NCBI GenBank assembly: GCA_002381695.1
Contig: DFXM01000025.1
Coordinates: 142,712 to 186,884, forward strand
DNA length: 44,173 nucleotides
Reading direction: 5' to 3'
Origin: Clostridium sp. UBA4108
GTDB lineage: Bacteria; Bacillota; Clostridia; Clostridiales; Clostridiaceae
Shown here: in pieces, positions 15,118 to 22,634 of the stretch
How the letters are laid out: each line of letters starts with the position of its first letter
Position numbering within the stretch: the stretch's first letter is position 1
The notes under the pieces: model-generated
Told to the model about the DNA's origin: nothing
Seen by the model: only the letters and a program-made list of their open reading frames with translations
Database searches by the model: none
Program-made: the position numbers and the translations under genes

Positions 15118-15930
15118 TTATTCTTCAATAAATTTCATCAATTCTTCGTTAAATTTGTCTCGCTGGTCATAGAAGGACCCGTGGCCGCTGAATTCAAATG
15201 GCACAAGCTTTGAATTTCTAATACTTTGTTTTTGTACTTCAGCTAATGGAAATGGAACAACTTTGTCATGAATGCCGTGAAGAATTAAGGTTGGAACATT
15301 TATTGTTTCTAGATCAGAAAATAGTACTTCATTTAACCAAGTATTTGCAATAGCCGCAGTTGCCCACCCTGCTGCCTGTAATCCCATTTGAAATACCCAA
15401 TCAGAAAATGGTTCAGTTATGTGTTGAAAGAAAAATATGTCTCCGAAATCCCTTAGCATTTTAGGACGATCAGTGTATGTTCCCTGAATAATTTTGAATA
15501 TATCTTCTTTGTCTGAACCATATGGGAAATTGGGGCGTTTGATAAGGCTAGGAGCTGCTGCCGCAAAAAGAGCAAGCTTAGATACTCCATGTTCTTTATG
15601 GCGAGCCATGTATCGAATAGCAATAGCTCCCCCAGTTGAATGTCCTGCCAGCGTGAAGTCATGTAATTTTAATGCATTCACTACACATCTGACATCGTCT
15701 GATAACCGATCATAGTCGTAACCACAATAAGGCTTATCTGAGTTTCCGAATCCTCTCATATCTATTCCGATGCACCTATATCCCATCTTTGGAAGTTGAT
15801 TAAACTGGTATTCAAATAAATTATGACTACCAGGCCAACCGTGCAAAAACAAAATTGTCTTATTTCCCTCTGGGTTAAGATCCTCTACATAGATTTTTAC
15901 ATTTGGCTCTACTCTAACATAATATCCCAC
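15118..15930 (-). CDS. Alpha/beta hydrolase
   Basis: A 270-residue alpha/beta hydrolase. The oxyanion-loop motif HGWPGSHN is at residues 30-37, and the nucleophile elbow GHSTGG carries S98. The acid is in LHGIHDKVVPF, and the base histidine is in FSGHGSFYDQ. This matches the haloperoxidase/esterase-like branch. The start is GTG at 15930, preceded by TTGGAGGTAATAA. Substrate unknown. It is a single-gene unit within the GNAT cluster. Confidence 0.9.
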   Translation of the reverse strand: MGYYVRVEPNVKIYVEDLNPEGNKTILFLHGWPGSHNLFEYQFNQLPKMGYRCIGIDMRGFGNSDKPYCGYDYDRLSDDVRCVVNALKLHDFTLAGHSTGGAIAIRYMARHKEHGVSKLALFAAAAPSLIKRPNFPYGSDKEDIFKIIQGTYTDRPKMLRDFGDIFFFQHITEPFSDWVFQMGLQAAGWATAAIANTWLNEVLFSDLETINVPTLILHGIHDKVVPFPLAEVQKQSIRNSKLVPFEFSGHGSFYDQRDKFNEELMKFIEE

Positions 15931-16011
15931 TTATTACCTCCAATAAATAACTAACTATATTAATAGATTATTCACGGGGTCATAAATTTATGAATGATTG
16001 AGCTGACTTTT

Positions 16012-16040
16012 AATTACCGTATTATTCAGTTTTCACCAAA
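16012..16040 (-). repeat. boxA-like spacer motif, copy 5
   Basis: Minus strand GGTGAAAACTGAATAATACG then GTAATT. It is the closest copy to the hairpin arm sequence GAATAATACGGTATT, hinting that the two repeats share an origin. Confidence 0.5.
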
Positions 16041-16126
16041 TCATAACAGGCTATCACAGCCATCAATGAAAATAGGGTGGTTTTAATTCACATTAAAGAT
16101 ATTCTAGTGATAAATTTTGATTTATC

Positions 16127-16570
16127 TTAAATTGTATATTGAAATAAAAGTTCCCCATTGGGATCTTTTTCATTCATATATTTAAATCCAATGCTTTTGT
16201 ATAAATTATAAGCCAATACATTTCCCTCAATTATACTTAAATATATAGTATTTACTCCATATTCTTTTGAAACTATATCAATGAGCCTTATCATTGCAAT
16301 CTTTCCAAATCCTCTACCTTGATATTTTTCATCGATTATTATCCTATCAATCCAAGTATGTTTATTAGGTCCAAAAGATCCATACATAGCAAATCCAACA
16401 ATTTCTTCATCACAATATATGGCTACTGGGTGCCATTCATCATAAGTGTTAGCTTCTTCTAAACACTGATCTACAGTTTCAATAAAATTTTCTTGTTCCG
16501 GTTTTAATTTTATTTTTCTAACTGCATATTTATTAGTATTATCAATATCTCTAAAATGTATATTTCCCAT
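16127..16570 (-). CDS. GNAT N-acetyltransferase (spermine/spermidine-type)
   Basis: A 147-residue single-domain GNAT. The start IHFRDIDNTNKYAVRKIKLK continues to VAIYCDEEIVGFAMYG, the acetyl-CoA motif KYQGRGFGKIAMIRLI and a terminal NVLAYNLYKSIGFKY. The layout (short N-part, EEIVGFAMYG, IIDEKYQGRGFGK) is close to polyamine N-acetyltransferases such as BltD/PaiA, a resemblance from memory. GATAGGAGGTAAC precedes the ATG. Confidence 0.88.
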   Translation of the reverse strand: MGNIHFRDIDNTNKYAVRKIKLKPEQENFIETVDQCLEEANTYDEWHPVAIYCDEEIVGFAMYGSFGPNKHTWIDRIIIDEKYQGRGFGKIAMIRLIDIVSKEYGVNTIYLSIIEGNVLAYNLYKSIGFKYMNEKDPNGELLFQYTI

Positions 16571-16702
16571 GTTACCTCCTATCGCGATCTCTCCATACGT
16601 ATTTATTTCAAATTATAATGTTATGGTTTATTTTATATCTATAAAAATTTCATGTATATTCCAATATATGTATTAATTTGTATGTAGATTATACACCTAG
16701 CT

Positions 16703-17245
16703 TTATGCATATTTCTTTAGTGACTGCTCCATATTTCTTTTCATTGCCAACATATCTGTTAAGAAAACATCTATTAACAGTTTGCCATCCATATGATACT
16801 CTTGTCTGAACACCTTTGCGCCAAATTTACGGTAGAAGCTGTTAGAAGGTGCAAAATGATGATTGTAAATAACAATTTCTTTCATTCCATATTGCAAAAA
16901 AGACTCTAAAATATATGAAATCATTTTAAGAGAAATACCCCGTCCTCTTTGTTCTGGACACACCCATAACCCATTAAGTTCAATTCCATTTTCTGCTATA
17001 TCCTCAGTCTCAGCAAAGCTTCCAGCTGCAAAACCAAGCATCTTGTCATTTTCAAATGCTCCAATCAACAAACGAATATCATCATTTTCTTGAGCTGTAT
17101 GCATCCAATCTACCCAGAAATCCAATTCTTGAGAAATGGAAAGAGTATTTTTAGCCTTGCCAGCCAATTCTTCAGTCCAGCAAAGAATCTTTAATTTCAT
17201 AGCTTGTACCATGTCTGATTCCTTTAATTGTCTAATTGTAATCAT
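16703..17245 (-). CDS. GNAT N-acetyltransferase
   Basis: A 180-residue acetyltransferase: ITIRQLKESDMVQAMKLKIL, strand KMLGFAAGSF, ELNGLWVCPEQRGRGISLKM as the acetyl-CoA site, and APSNSFYRKFGAKVF at the end. The sequence resembles the general GNAT family that modifies small amines or drugs. AAAAGTGAGGTACTTACA precedes the ATG. It lies just upstream of another GNAT, separated by about 130 bp. Confidence 0.87.
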   Translation of the reverse strand: MITIRQLKESDMVQAMKLKILCWTEELAGKAKNTLSISQELDFWVDWMHTAQENDDIRLLIGAFENDKMLGFAAGSFAETEDIAENGIELNGLWVCPEQRGRGISLKMISYILESFLQYGMKEIVIYNHHFAPSNSFYRKFGAKVFRQEYHMDGKLLIDVFLTDMLAMKRNMEQSLKKYA

Positions 17246-17404
17246 TGTAAGTACCTCACTTTTTTAATTAATGTATTTTATAGTTTTATATTAAGAAAAG
17301 TTATAATAATTCACAATGTAGAATTAATTTACATTATATTAAATGCACATCTTAAATTTAAAAATAAAATGACCATTGCTACTCTTTTTAGATTTTCTAT
17401 ACTA

Positions 17405-18349
17405 CTAATGGGGTAGATAAAATCTTTTAAATTCAACTCCTGGAATAAATCCAAGCTCGTAATAAACCGATTCTGAATTATTTCCTATTGTTACAAACAA
17501 TCGTAAAATGGAATATTTACAATTTAAAACGGTTAGTGCCTTTTTAAGCATGGTTGTTGCAAGATTCTTTCCTCTATATGATGGATTAACTCCAATAGTA
17601 TGTATTAAAGGCCACTCTTCAAAACAGGATACAAGACAAGCACCAATTAACTTTTTTTCTGATTTGTCGTATATAAGTGTAGATGCCTCAAGTAGTATGT
17701 TTTCGGTGCGGTCGTTAAAATATTCATTTACTCCATCTAAATAATCTTCATAGGTACATTCTTGGCCGTTTTGTTTAGCAGCATACTGGCAATCTATGCC
17801 GCCATTAAAGCTTTCGTAAAATAGCTTAGCAATTTCTGCATTATTGCTCTGTTCAGGGGTTTTTACTATTATAGTATTATCCCACACAAAATCAAAAACT
17901 TCGGTAGGTCTCATCATCCATCGTCTATTTTTATCTGGCCAAAAACCAAGCATTTCAAAATAGTGAGATTGTTCTAGAGAAATTTGATACGCATATATGT
18001 CTTTGCTAGAATCTGACCACTTAACCAATAATTTTTTTAATAATTTTACTATTTCAAATAGGTCTGTAAACGGAGGAATAATAAATAACCGTGATAGTAC
18101 ATTAGGTTCTATTAGCACTCCACCGATTCTAAGTTCACCAGCTTTTATCCAGTAAAAGCTTTCATCCTTTGCAAAAGGATTATCGAGACTTATTGCTAAC
18201 CGCAGATCCCAATTTTTAACTGCAAATCTATTATAAGTTTTATCTCCATAAACTGATTCATATATTGCAAATTCCTCTGGATTAGCTTTTACAATCGAAT
18301 ATTTATCTGATAGTTCATAATAATCTATATTACTTGACCAATTTCGCAT
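17405..18349 (-). CDS. Long GNAT acetyltransferase with an extra N-terminal domain
   Basis: A 314-residue protein. The C-terminal half (about residues 155-310) is a GNAT: SNNAEIAKLFYESFNGGID, EKKLIGACLVSC, the acetyl-CoA motif YRGKNLATTMLKKAL and LFVTIGNNSESVYYELGFI. The N-terminal half carries GELRIGGVLIEPNVLSRLF and VKLLKKLLVKW, which looks like a decayed or diverged second GNAT-like domain. AAAAGGGGAATCAGGATAAT precedes the ATG. Substrate unknown. Confidence 0.83.
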   Translation of the reverse strand: MRNWSSNIDYYELSDKYSIVKANPEEFAIYESVYGDKTYNRFAVKNWDLRLAISLDNPFAKDESFYWIKAGELRIGGVLIEPNVLSRLFIIPPFTDLFEIVKLLKKLLVKWSDSSKDIYAYQISLEQSHYFEMLGFWPDKNRRWMMRPTEVFDFVWDNTIIVKTPEQSNNAEIAKLFYESFNGGIDCQYAAKQNGQECTYEDYLDGVNEYFNDRTENILLEASTLIYDKSEKKLIGACLVSCFEEWPLIHTIGVNPSYRGKNLATTMLKKALTVLNCKYSILRLFVTIGNNSESVYYELGFIPGVEFKRFYLPH

Positions 18350-18483
18350 ATTATCCTGATTCCCCTTTTATATAAATAATTGGATTTCATTTGTACATTA
18401 TAAATTGGGTGATAAGCATCTCTACCATCTTTTTTCATCTAACTCACATTGTAAGATAATTGGACAAAATTCATTTGAGAAAA

Positions 18484-19359
18484 TCAAACTTTTACTTCAT
18501 AACAATCATTGACACTTACTATTCTAAATCCAGAATCCTCGTATAATGAGAGAGCCTTTCTGTTTTCTGTTTCAACACTAAGGGTGAAATTTTCGATTCC
18601 CTGATTAAGTAAGTAAGCAATTGTTTTTGATAATATTGCTTTTCCAAATCCCCTTCCTCTATAACTCTTGTGCACTGCTGAATCAGCAATACTTCCCTCA
18701 CCACTCTCTATTCTTGCAGAAATGATCCCCACTGTAGTATTATGAATCTTACCAATAAAATTATGGTATTTAGAATTATTTAAATTCGACTCATTGTATG
18801 CTCTCTCATCTTCTTCGGTGGTCCCAAAAGCTTCCATGCCTATAGGTACAATCTTATCTAAATTTTCAAGTGATGCTCTACTCAAAACAAGATCAGTGTA
18901 TTCTCCAATGAGTTCTTTATAATATTCTCTATTAAATTTCATTTCATAGGTTGAGTATTTCTCTTCTCCACCTACATAAATAATGAACTCTCTAAATCTA
19001 ATAACATCTCTTTTATTAATGAATTTTAAAGTGAATACCTTATTTTCTCTACATCTATCTCTTACACTCTTAAAAAGCTCAGCGAAAATATCCTTTGCTT
19101 TGCAAGCTGGATGAATTGCACCCCATATATAGGCTTCACCCACATTATAGCTGGGTGTCATACCAAAATATGCAACTAAATCTCTTTTATCATAAAATAG
19201 AAATTTAGTAATGTTCTCTGCTTCTTTATCAATATAAAACTTTAGATCTGTATTATCTTTTTCATTACATATCGCTGTTAATTTCTTAACATCCTCAAAA
19301 TTTTCTTCATTTAAGCTCTTCTCTATAATTACTCTATTTTTGTAATTAAATTTCTCCAT
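18484..19359 (-). CDS. Two-domain GNAT acetyltransferase
   Basis: This 291-residue protein joins a GNAT-like N-terminal domain (KFLFYDKRDLVAYFGMTPSY, IHPACKAKDIFAELFKS) to a complete C-terminal GNAT. The C-terminal part shows the acetyl-CoA motif SYRGRGFGKAILSKTIAYLL and ETENRKALSLYEDSGFRIV. Tandem-GNAT proteins of this size are known in clostridia with mostly unknown targets. AAAGGTAGAGGGATCTAAA precedes the ATG. Confidence 0.85.
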   Translation of the reverse strand: MEKFNYKNRVIIEKSLNEENFEDVKKLTAICNEKDNTDLKFYIDKEAENITKFLFYDKRDLVAYFGMTPSYNVGEAYIWGAIHPACKAKDIFAELFKSVRDRCRENKVFTLKFINKRDVIRFREFIIYVGGEEKYSTYEMKFNREYYKELIGEYTDLVLSRASLENLDKIVPIGMEAFGTTEEDERAYNESNLNNSKYHNFIGKIHNTTVGIISARIESGEGSIADSAVHKSYRGRGFGKAILSKTIAYLLNQGIENFTLSVETENRKALSLYEDSGFRIVSVNDCYEVKV

Positions 19360-19383
19360 TTTAGATCCCTCTACCTTTAAACT

Positions 19384-19482
19384 TCATATTTTCTTCTTAG
19401 CAAATGCTATTATATGACCATCAATATCAGAACCATAAGCTACATAATCTCCCCATGAACGCAATTTTGCACTACTTATTCC
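19384..19482 (-). pseudogene. C-terminal remnant of a VOC protein
   Basis: Without a start, the minus strand encodes SSAKLRSWGDYVAYGSDIDG then HIIAFAKKKI and a stop. The W-G-x-x-x-A-Y-x-x-D-x-D-G-H pattern is the end of glyoxalase/bleomycin-resistance (VOC) proteins. Only about 33 residues remain, directly behind a promoter-like element (19488), so the front of the gene has been deleted. Confidence 0.7.
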
Positions 19483-19487
19483 TAATA

Positions 19488-19496
19488 ATTATACCA
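19488..19496 (-). promoter_or_regulatory. Extended -10 promoter element
   Basis: Minus strand TGGTATAAT beside the VOC remnant. The original leader seems to survive although the gene front is lost; it could now feed the two-domain GNAT 130 bp downstream. Confidence 0.45.
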
Positions 19497-19625
19497 TTCA
19501 ATTCATAATTTTTACAATATTACCTATGTATTTCAATTCAAACTTATTTGGAAATTAACTTAGCTTTATCCTGATAAATGGATATTAATTCATTATCAAC
19601 ACTATATTAAAACAAAGTAAATAAT

Positions 19626-19664
19626 AAGAATCCTAAAGTTAGAAATACTAACCTTAGGATTCTT
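19626..19664 (-). terminator. Terminator after the TraX remnant
   Basis: AAGAATCCTAA pairs with TTAGGATTCTT, extended by GTTAG/CTAAC and a 5-nt loop. On the minus strand an AT-rich tract follows. Adjacent at 19590-19618 is a copy of the AACAAAG palindrome half (TCATTATCAACACTATATTA then AAACAAAGT). Confidence 0.75.
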
Positions 19665-19671
19665 TCATTAA

Positions 19672-19978
19672 TTAATCATAAACTTTACTATAGCTAATAT
19701 CCATAAGTGTAATGAATAAAATATATAAAATATATCCGATTAATAATTTTTTATTATTTCCTCTAAAGAAATATGTCACCATTATAAATGGTATAAGACT
19801 TGTTCCACCTTCTACAAATAATGCTCAAGGAATTAAAAGAATAGATAATATTATTACTCCTATCTTGTTATTTCCTTTACATCTTTTACTATACTCTAAT
19901 AGGTTTATAATAGTAAGTCCAAGGGCTAATGTAGCAAATATGTTGTTGGATACACTTATATCTTTAGATATTAAATTT
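19672..19978 (-). pseudogene. TraX-family membrane protein remnant
   Basis: Minus strand reading without a start gives LALGLTIINLLEYSKRCKGN, then KIGVIILSILLIP, a TGA at 19825-19827, then FVEGGTSLIPFIMVTYFF and a C-terminal segment. The EGGTSLIPFIMVTYFFRGNKK region is that of TraX-type membrane proteins. The N-terminus is missing and a TGA sits within a helix (normally leucine), so the gene is dead. The TGA is not flanked by Cys or by a plausible SECIS hairpin. Confidence 0.75.
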
Positions 19979-20020
19979 TTTCATATCTTCTCCCTTTATT
20001 AACTAGGTTTATAAAACTAA

Positions 20021-20119
20021 TTAATATAGTACAAATCTCATTACTCCAACTGCAATAAATGAAAAACCAATGATAAATATGGCTATTGCTCCAAGATTCT
20101 TTCTTACAATTTTACTCAT
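20021..20119 (-). CDS. Small single-helix peptide (32 aa)
   Basis: ATG at 20119 follows GGGGAGGGAAAAA, an excellent ribosome-binding site. The 32-residue product is MSKIVRKNLGAIAIF then IIGFSFIAVGVMRFVLY, a basic start and one membrane helix. It resembles the front of CD1871A-type CXXC peptides (LxxGVxR after a helix), but the cysteine part is absent, so it may be truncated by the deletion that made the TraX remnant. It is weakly supported as a working gene. Confidence 0.45.
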   Translation of the reverse strand: MSKIVRKNLGAIAIFIIGFSFIAVGVMRFVLY

Positions 20120-20332
20120 TTTTTCCCTCCCCAAATATTCTTTAAAGGACCTATATATAAATATTTCACCTCTAAATATTGCTATTTATAACTTATCAAT
20201 TGCTATAATTAAATTATAAGGGATAAATCTTTAAATTTTCCTATCATAATTATTAAGAAAATCTTAAGTTTTACTTAGATTTTAATATAATATTGATTTC
20301 AAGGCTGAATATTAAAAATTTGTATATGAACA

Positions 20333-20374
20333 CAAAAGGTGTTATCTCAAAATCAATTTGAGATAACACCTTTT
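20333..20374. terminator. Strong terminator between TraX region and MCP gene
   Basis: AAAAGGTGTTATCTCAAA pairs perfectly with TTTGAGATAACACCTTTT around a 4-5 nt loop and is followed by TTTTATTTG on the plus strand; on the minus strand it follows the MCP gene stop by about 57 bp. Confidence 0.85.
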
Positions 20375-20430
20375 ATTTGTCTAAAAATTACTGTTTATTA
20401 TTTTTTGACTTTGTTTTAAACGGTTGATAC

Positions 20431-21297
20431 CTATATTTTTTCTATTTCTTCTTGTATGCCCAAAATACTATTACTTATATGTTGAAGCGCTAAGGATTGC
20501 TCATTAGCAATCTGGGTACTATTACGTATGCCTTCTGCAATATTTGTAATTGACGATTTTATATCATTTAAAATATTATTAATACCTTTTAGAGAATCAG
20601 CAGAATTTGTGGATAACTTACCTATTTCCTTGGATACTACACCAAATCCTCTTCCATATTCCCCTGCCCTAGCAGCCTCAATAGAAGCATTCAATCCTAA
20701 AAGTTTTAGTTGGTCTGTAATGCCTTTAATAGTGTTTAAAACATTATTAATACTACCTAACTGGCTTTCTGAAGTGTTTGCCATATCTTCAATAATTTTT
20801 GAATGATTAAGGCTCTCCAAACTACCTGCTGTAATCTGTTGCATTGCGGAGGTCATTTCTTCTATTTCTCTTGCAACCTTTTGAATAATCTTTACTTTTG
20901 CCTGAGTTGATAAATGTTTTGTATACTCTTCTTTTGCAATAATTGCTGCAAGCTGTTGAAGTGGTTTCATTTTATCTGGGTCTCCAGATAGTCCTATACA
21001 GCCTAATCTCTCTCCATTGTACAATATTACTCCATTATAACCTGGTAGTACTCCATTAAGTTTTTCTGCCATTTCAATACTGACTGCTAATTCATCAAGT
21101 TCTCCAGACATAATTCTTTTTGCACCATCATGAACCTTACCTAATCTTTCAGGTTGCATTGTGGCTATAATAACGCCACCTTGGGTCATGAAATTAGCAT
21201 TTCCTCCGGTTACATCATGTAACATATTAACAATTCTTTTAGCTAGCTCCACAGGAAAGGAATTGCTTGAATTAGCCCCTTCATTAAATGCACTCAT
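20431..21297 (-). CDS. Soluble diacid-sensor methyl-accepting protein
   Basis: A 288-residue protein without membrane helices. Residues ~15-130 are a sugar-diacid recognition domain as in CdaR (LAKRIVNMLHDVTGGNANFM, GVIIATMQPERLGKVHDGAK, LGCIGLSGDP). Residues ~150-288 are the cytoplasmic MCP signalling helix pair with the hairpin tip LLGLNASIEAARAGEYGRGF. It would sense an internal ligand and act on CheA-type kinase or partner proteins. No che genes are in the window. GGGGGATTAAAA precedes the ATG. It is separated from uppP by a terminator. Confidence 0.85.
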   Translation of the reverse strand: MSAFNEGANSSNSFPVELAKRIVNMLHDVTGGNANFMTQGGVIIATMQPERLGKVHDGAKRIMSGELDELAVSIEMAEKLNGVLPGYNGVILYNGERLGCIGLSGDPDKMKPLQQLAAIIAKEEYTKHLSTQAKVKIIQKVAREIEEMTSAMQQITAGSLESLNHSKIIEDMANTSESQLGSINNVLNTIKGITDQLKLLGLNASIEAARAGEYGRGFGVVSKEIGKLSTNSADSLKGINNILNDIKSSITNIAEGIRNSTQIANEQSLALQHISNSILGIQEEIEKI

Positions 21298-21577
21298 TTT
21301 TAATCCCCCAATTTATTTCTTCAGTTTAAATCTATAAGTTAACTAAAATATCTTTATTTAGCTTTATATGTAAATGGATACAATTTAACATTTTTTCTAT
21401 ATTATATCATAAGGAAAATTTTTAAACAATAAAGTGTGGTACCATGCACCCCCATTTACCATGAAGTATGAAGTTTTTTATATCCTTATTAAGTAAGCTT
21501 TTTTATGCTTTAAAGTACGTATTTATAAGCATTTTACGCACATACTTATCCTCAAGTGTAATTTAGCAATTCTGTAC

Positions 21578-21633
21578 ATTTTGTGCACAATTTACATTTA
21601 AATCTATATATATTTGTACATGGTGCACAAAAT
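21578..21633. promoter_or_regulatory. Widely spaced perfect dyad upstream of the MCP gene
   Basis: ATTTTGTGCAC (21578) and GTGCACAAAAT (21623) are exact inverted copies, 34 bp apart, in the otherwise empty stretch 21298-21638. It may be a looped operator of the MCP gene. Nothing else was recognised in that 380-bp interval besides the terminator at its right end. Confidence 0.4.
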
Positions 21634-21638
21634 AAAAA

Positions 21639-21670
21639 GCCAACGAACATATTTAAAACTGTTCATTGGC
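21639..21670 (-). terminator. uppP terminator
   Basis: GCCAACGAAC and GTTCATTGGC form a 10-bp stem (one mismatch/wobble) 10 bp past the uppP stop, followed on the minus strand by TTTTTATTTTG. Confidence 0.85.
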
Positions 21671-21680
21671 TCGGAATTTT

Positions 21681-22544
21681 TTAAAATAACCCAAGGAATC
21701 CTGTAAGTAATACTACAATTGCAAAGGCCATCCTATATACTGCAAATACTCTCATTGGTTTTTTCTTTAGATATGATATAAATTTATTAATTACTGCTAA
21801 TGCTACTATGAAGGAAACTAGGAATCCAACCGCAAGAGCAATTATTTCTGGTGATGTAAGAGTAGCTAATCCTCCAATTTTTAAAATCTTTAAAAAGCTC
21901 ATTCCCACCATAACTGGGATTGCTAAAAAGAAGGAGAACTCTGCAGCAGCCACAGTAGAAAGTCCTGAAATCCATCCTCCAATAATTGTGGAAGCAGAAC
22001 GAGACATTCCTGGAATTATAGCTAAGCATTGAAATGCTCCAATTATTATTGCTTGCTTTACTGTAACATTTAGATCCGCTCCTCTGCCTTTACTTTTCAC
22101 CTTTCCATTGCTTCTTCTAAATTTCTTCTCAGCATATATCATCCATATACCACCAAAGAATAAGCTTATAGCTACAACCATTGGTGTAAATAAATATTTA
22201 TCTGCTATATCATTTAAAAGTATTCCAAAAACTCCTCCAGGAATACAAGCAATAAATATCATAAACCAAAATTTAAAACCTGATCTTTCATAACCCACCT
22301 TTTGTGGAAAGAAATTTATAAGAGTATCCTTTATTTTCGCCCAGTAAAGTATAATTACTGCAAGGATTGCCCCTAATTGTATTACGTATGTATACATCTC
22401 CACATAGTTTGGATTAGTACCTTTAAATCCCATTAGGTTTTGAAAAATAATCAAATGTCCTGTGGAAGATACCGGCAAAAACTCAGTTATTCCCTCTACA
22501 ATGCCCAGCACCATAGATTTTATTATTAAAAGTATTGTTTCCAT
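21681..22544 (-). CDS. uppP: Undecaprenyl-diphosphatase UppP (BacA family)
   Basis: The integral membrane phosphatase (about 287 aa) recycles undecaprenyl pyrophosphate to the monophosphate, the lipid carrier of peptidoglycan synthesis; high dosage gives bacitracin resistance. The two BacA motifs are clear: GIVEGITEFLPVSSTGHL near the start and PGMSRSASTIIGGW in the second half, with about eight helices. I take the ATG at 22544, preceded by GGGTGGTTACA; a GTG at 22553 lies inside that site. It follows the bceAB genes by about 90 bp, a sensible context since bacitracin binds the UppP substrate. Confidence 0.95.
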   Translation of the reverse strand: METILLIIKSMVLGIVEGITEFLPVSSTGHLIIFQNLMGFKGTNPNYVEMYTYVIQLGAILAVIILYWAKIKDTLINFFPQKVGYERSGFKFWFMIFIACIPGGVFGILLNDIADKYLFTPMVVAISLFFGGIWMIYAEKKFRRSNGKVKSKGRGADLNVTVKQAIIIGAFQCLAIIPGMSRSASTIIGGWISGLSTVAAAEFSFFLAIPVMVGMSFLKILKIGGLATLTSPEIIALAVGFLVSFIVALAVINKFISYLKKKPMRVFAVYRMAFAIVVLLTGFLGLF

Positions 22545-22634
22545 TGTAACCACCCATTTCTATATTATTGACACTATTTTAATATAGTACTAATATTGAG
22601 TTCATATCCATACCATTTAAAATATTGCTATTAA

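Noticed and set aside
9093..19500. Chromosomal integron with attC sites
   Set aside because: The units have separate promoters, the hairpins lack the attC core (GTTRRRY / RYYYAAC), and no tyrosine integrase is present in the window.
19825..19827. TGA in the TraX-like remnant read as selenocysteine
   Set aside because: It replaces a hydrophobic residue in a membrane helix, the gene has lost its front, and no hairpin follows.
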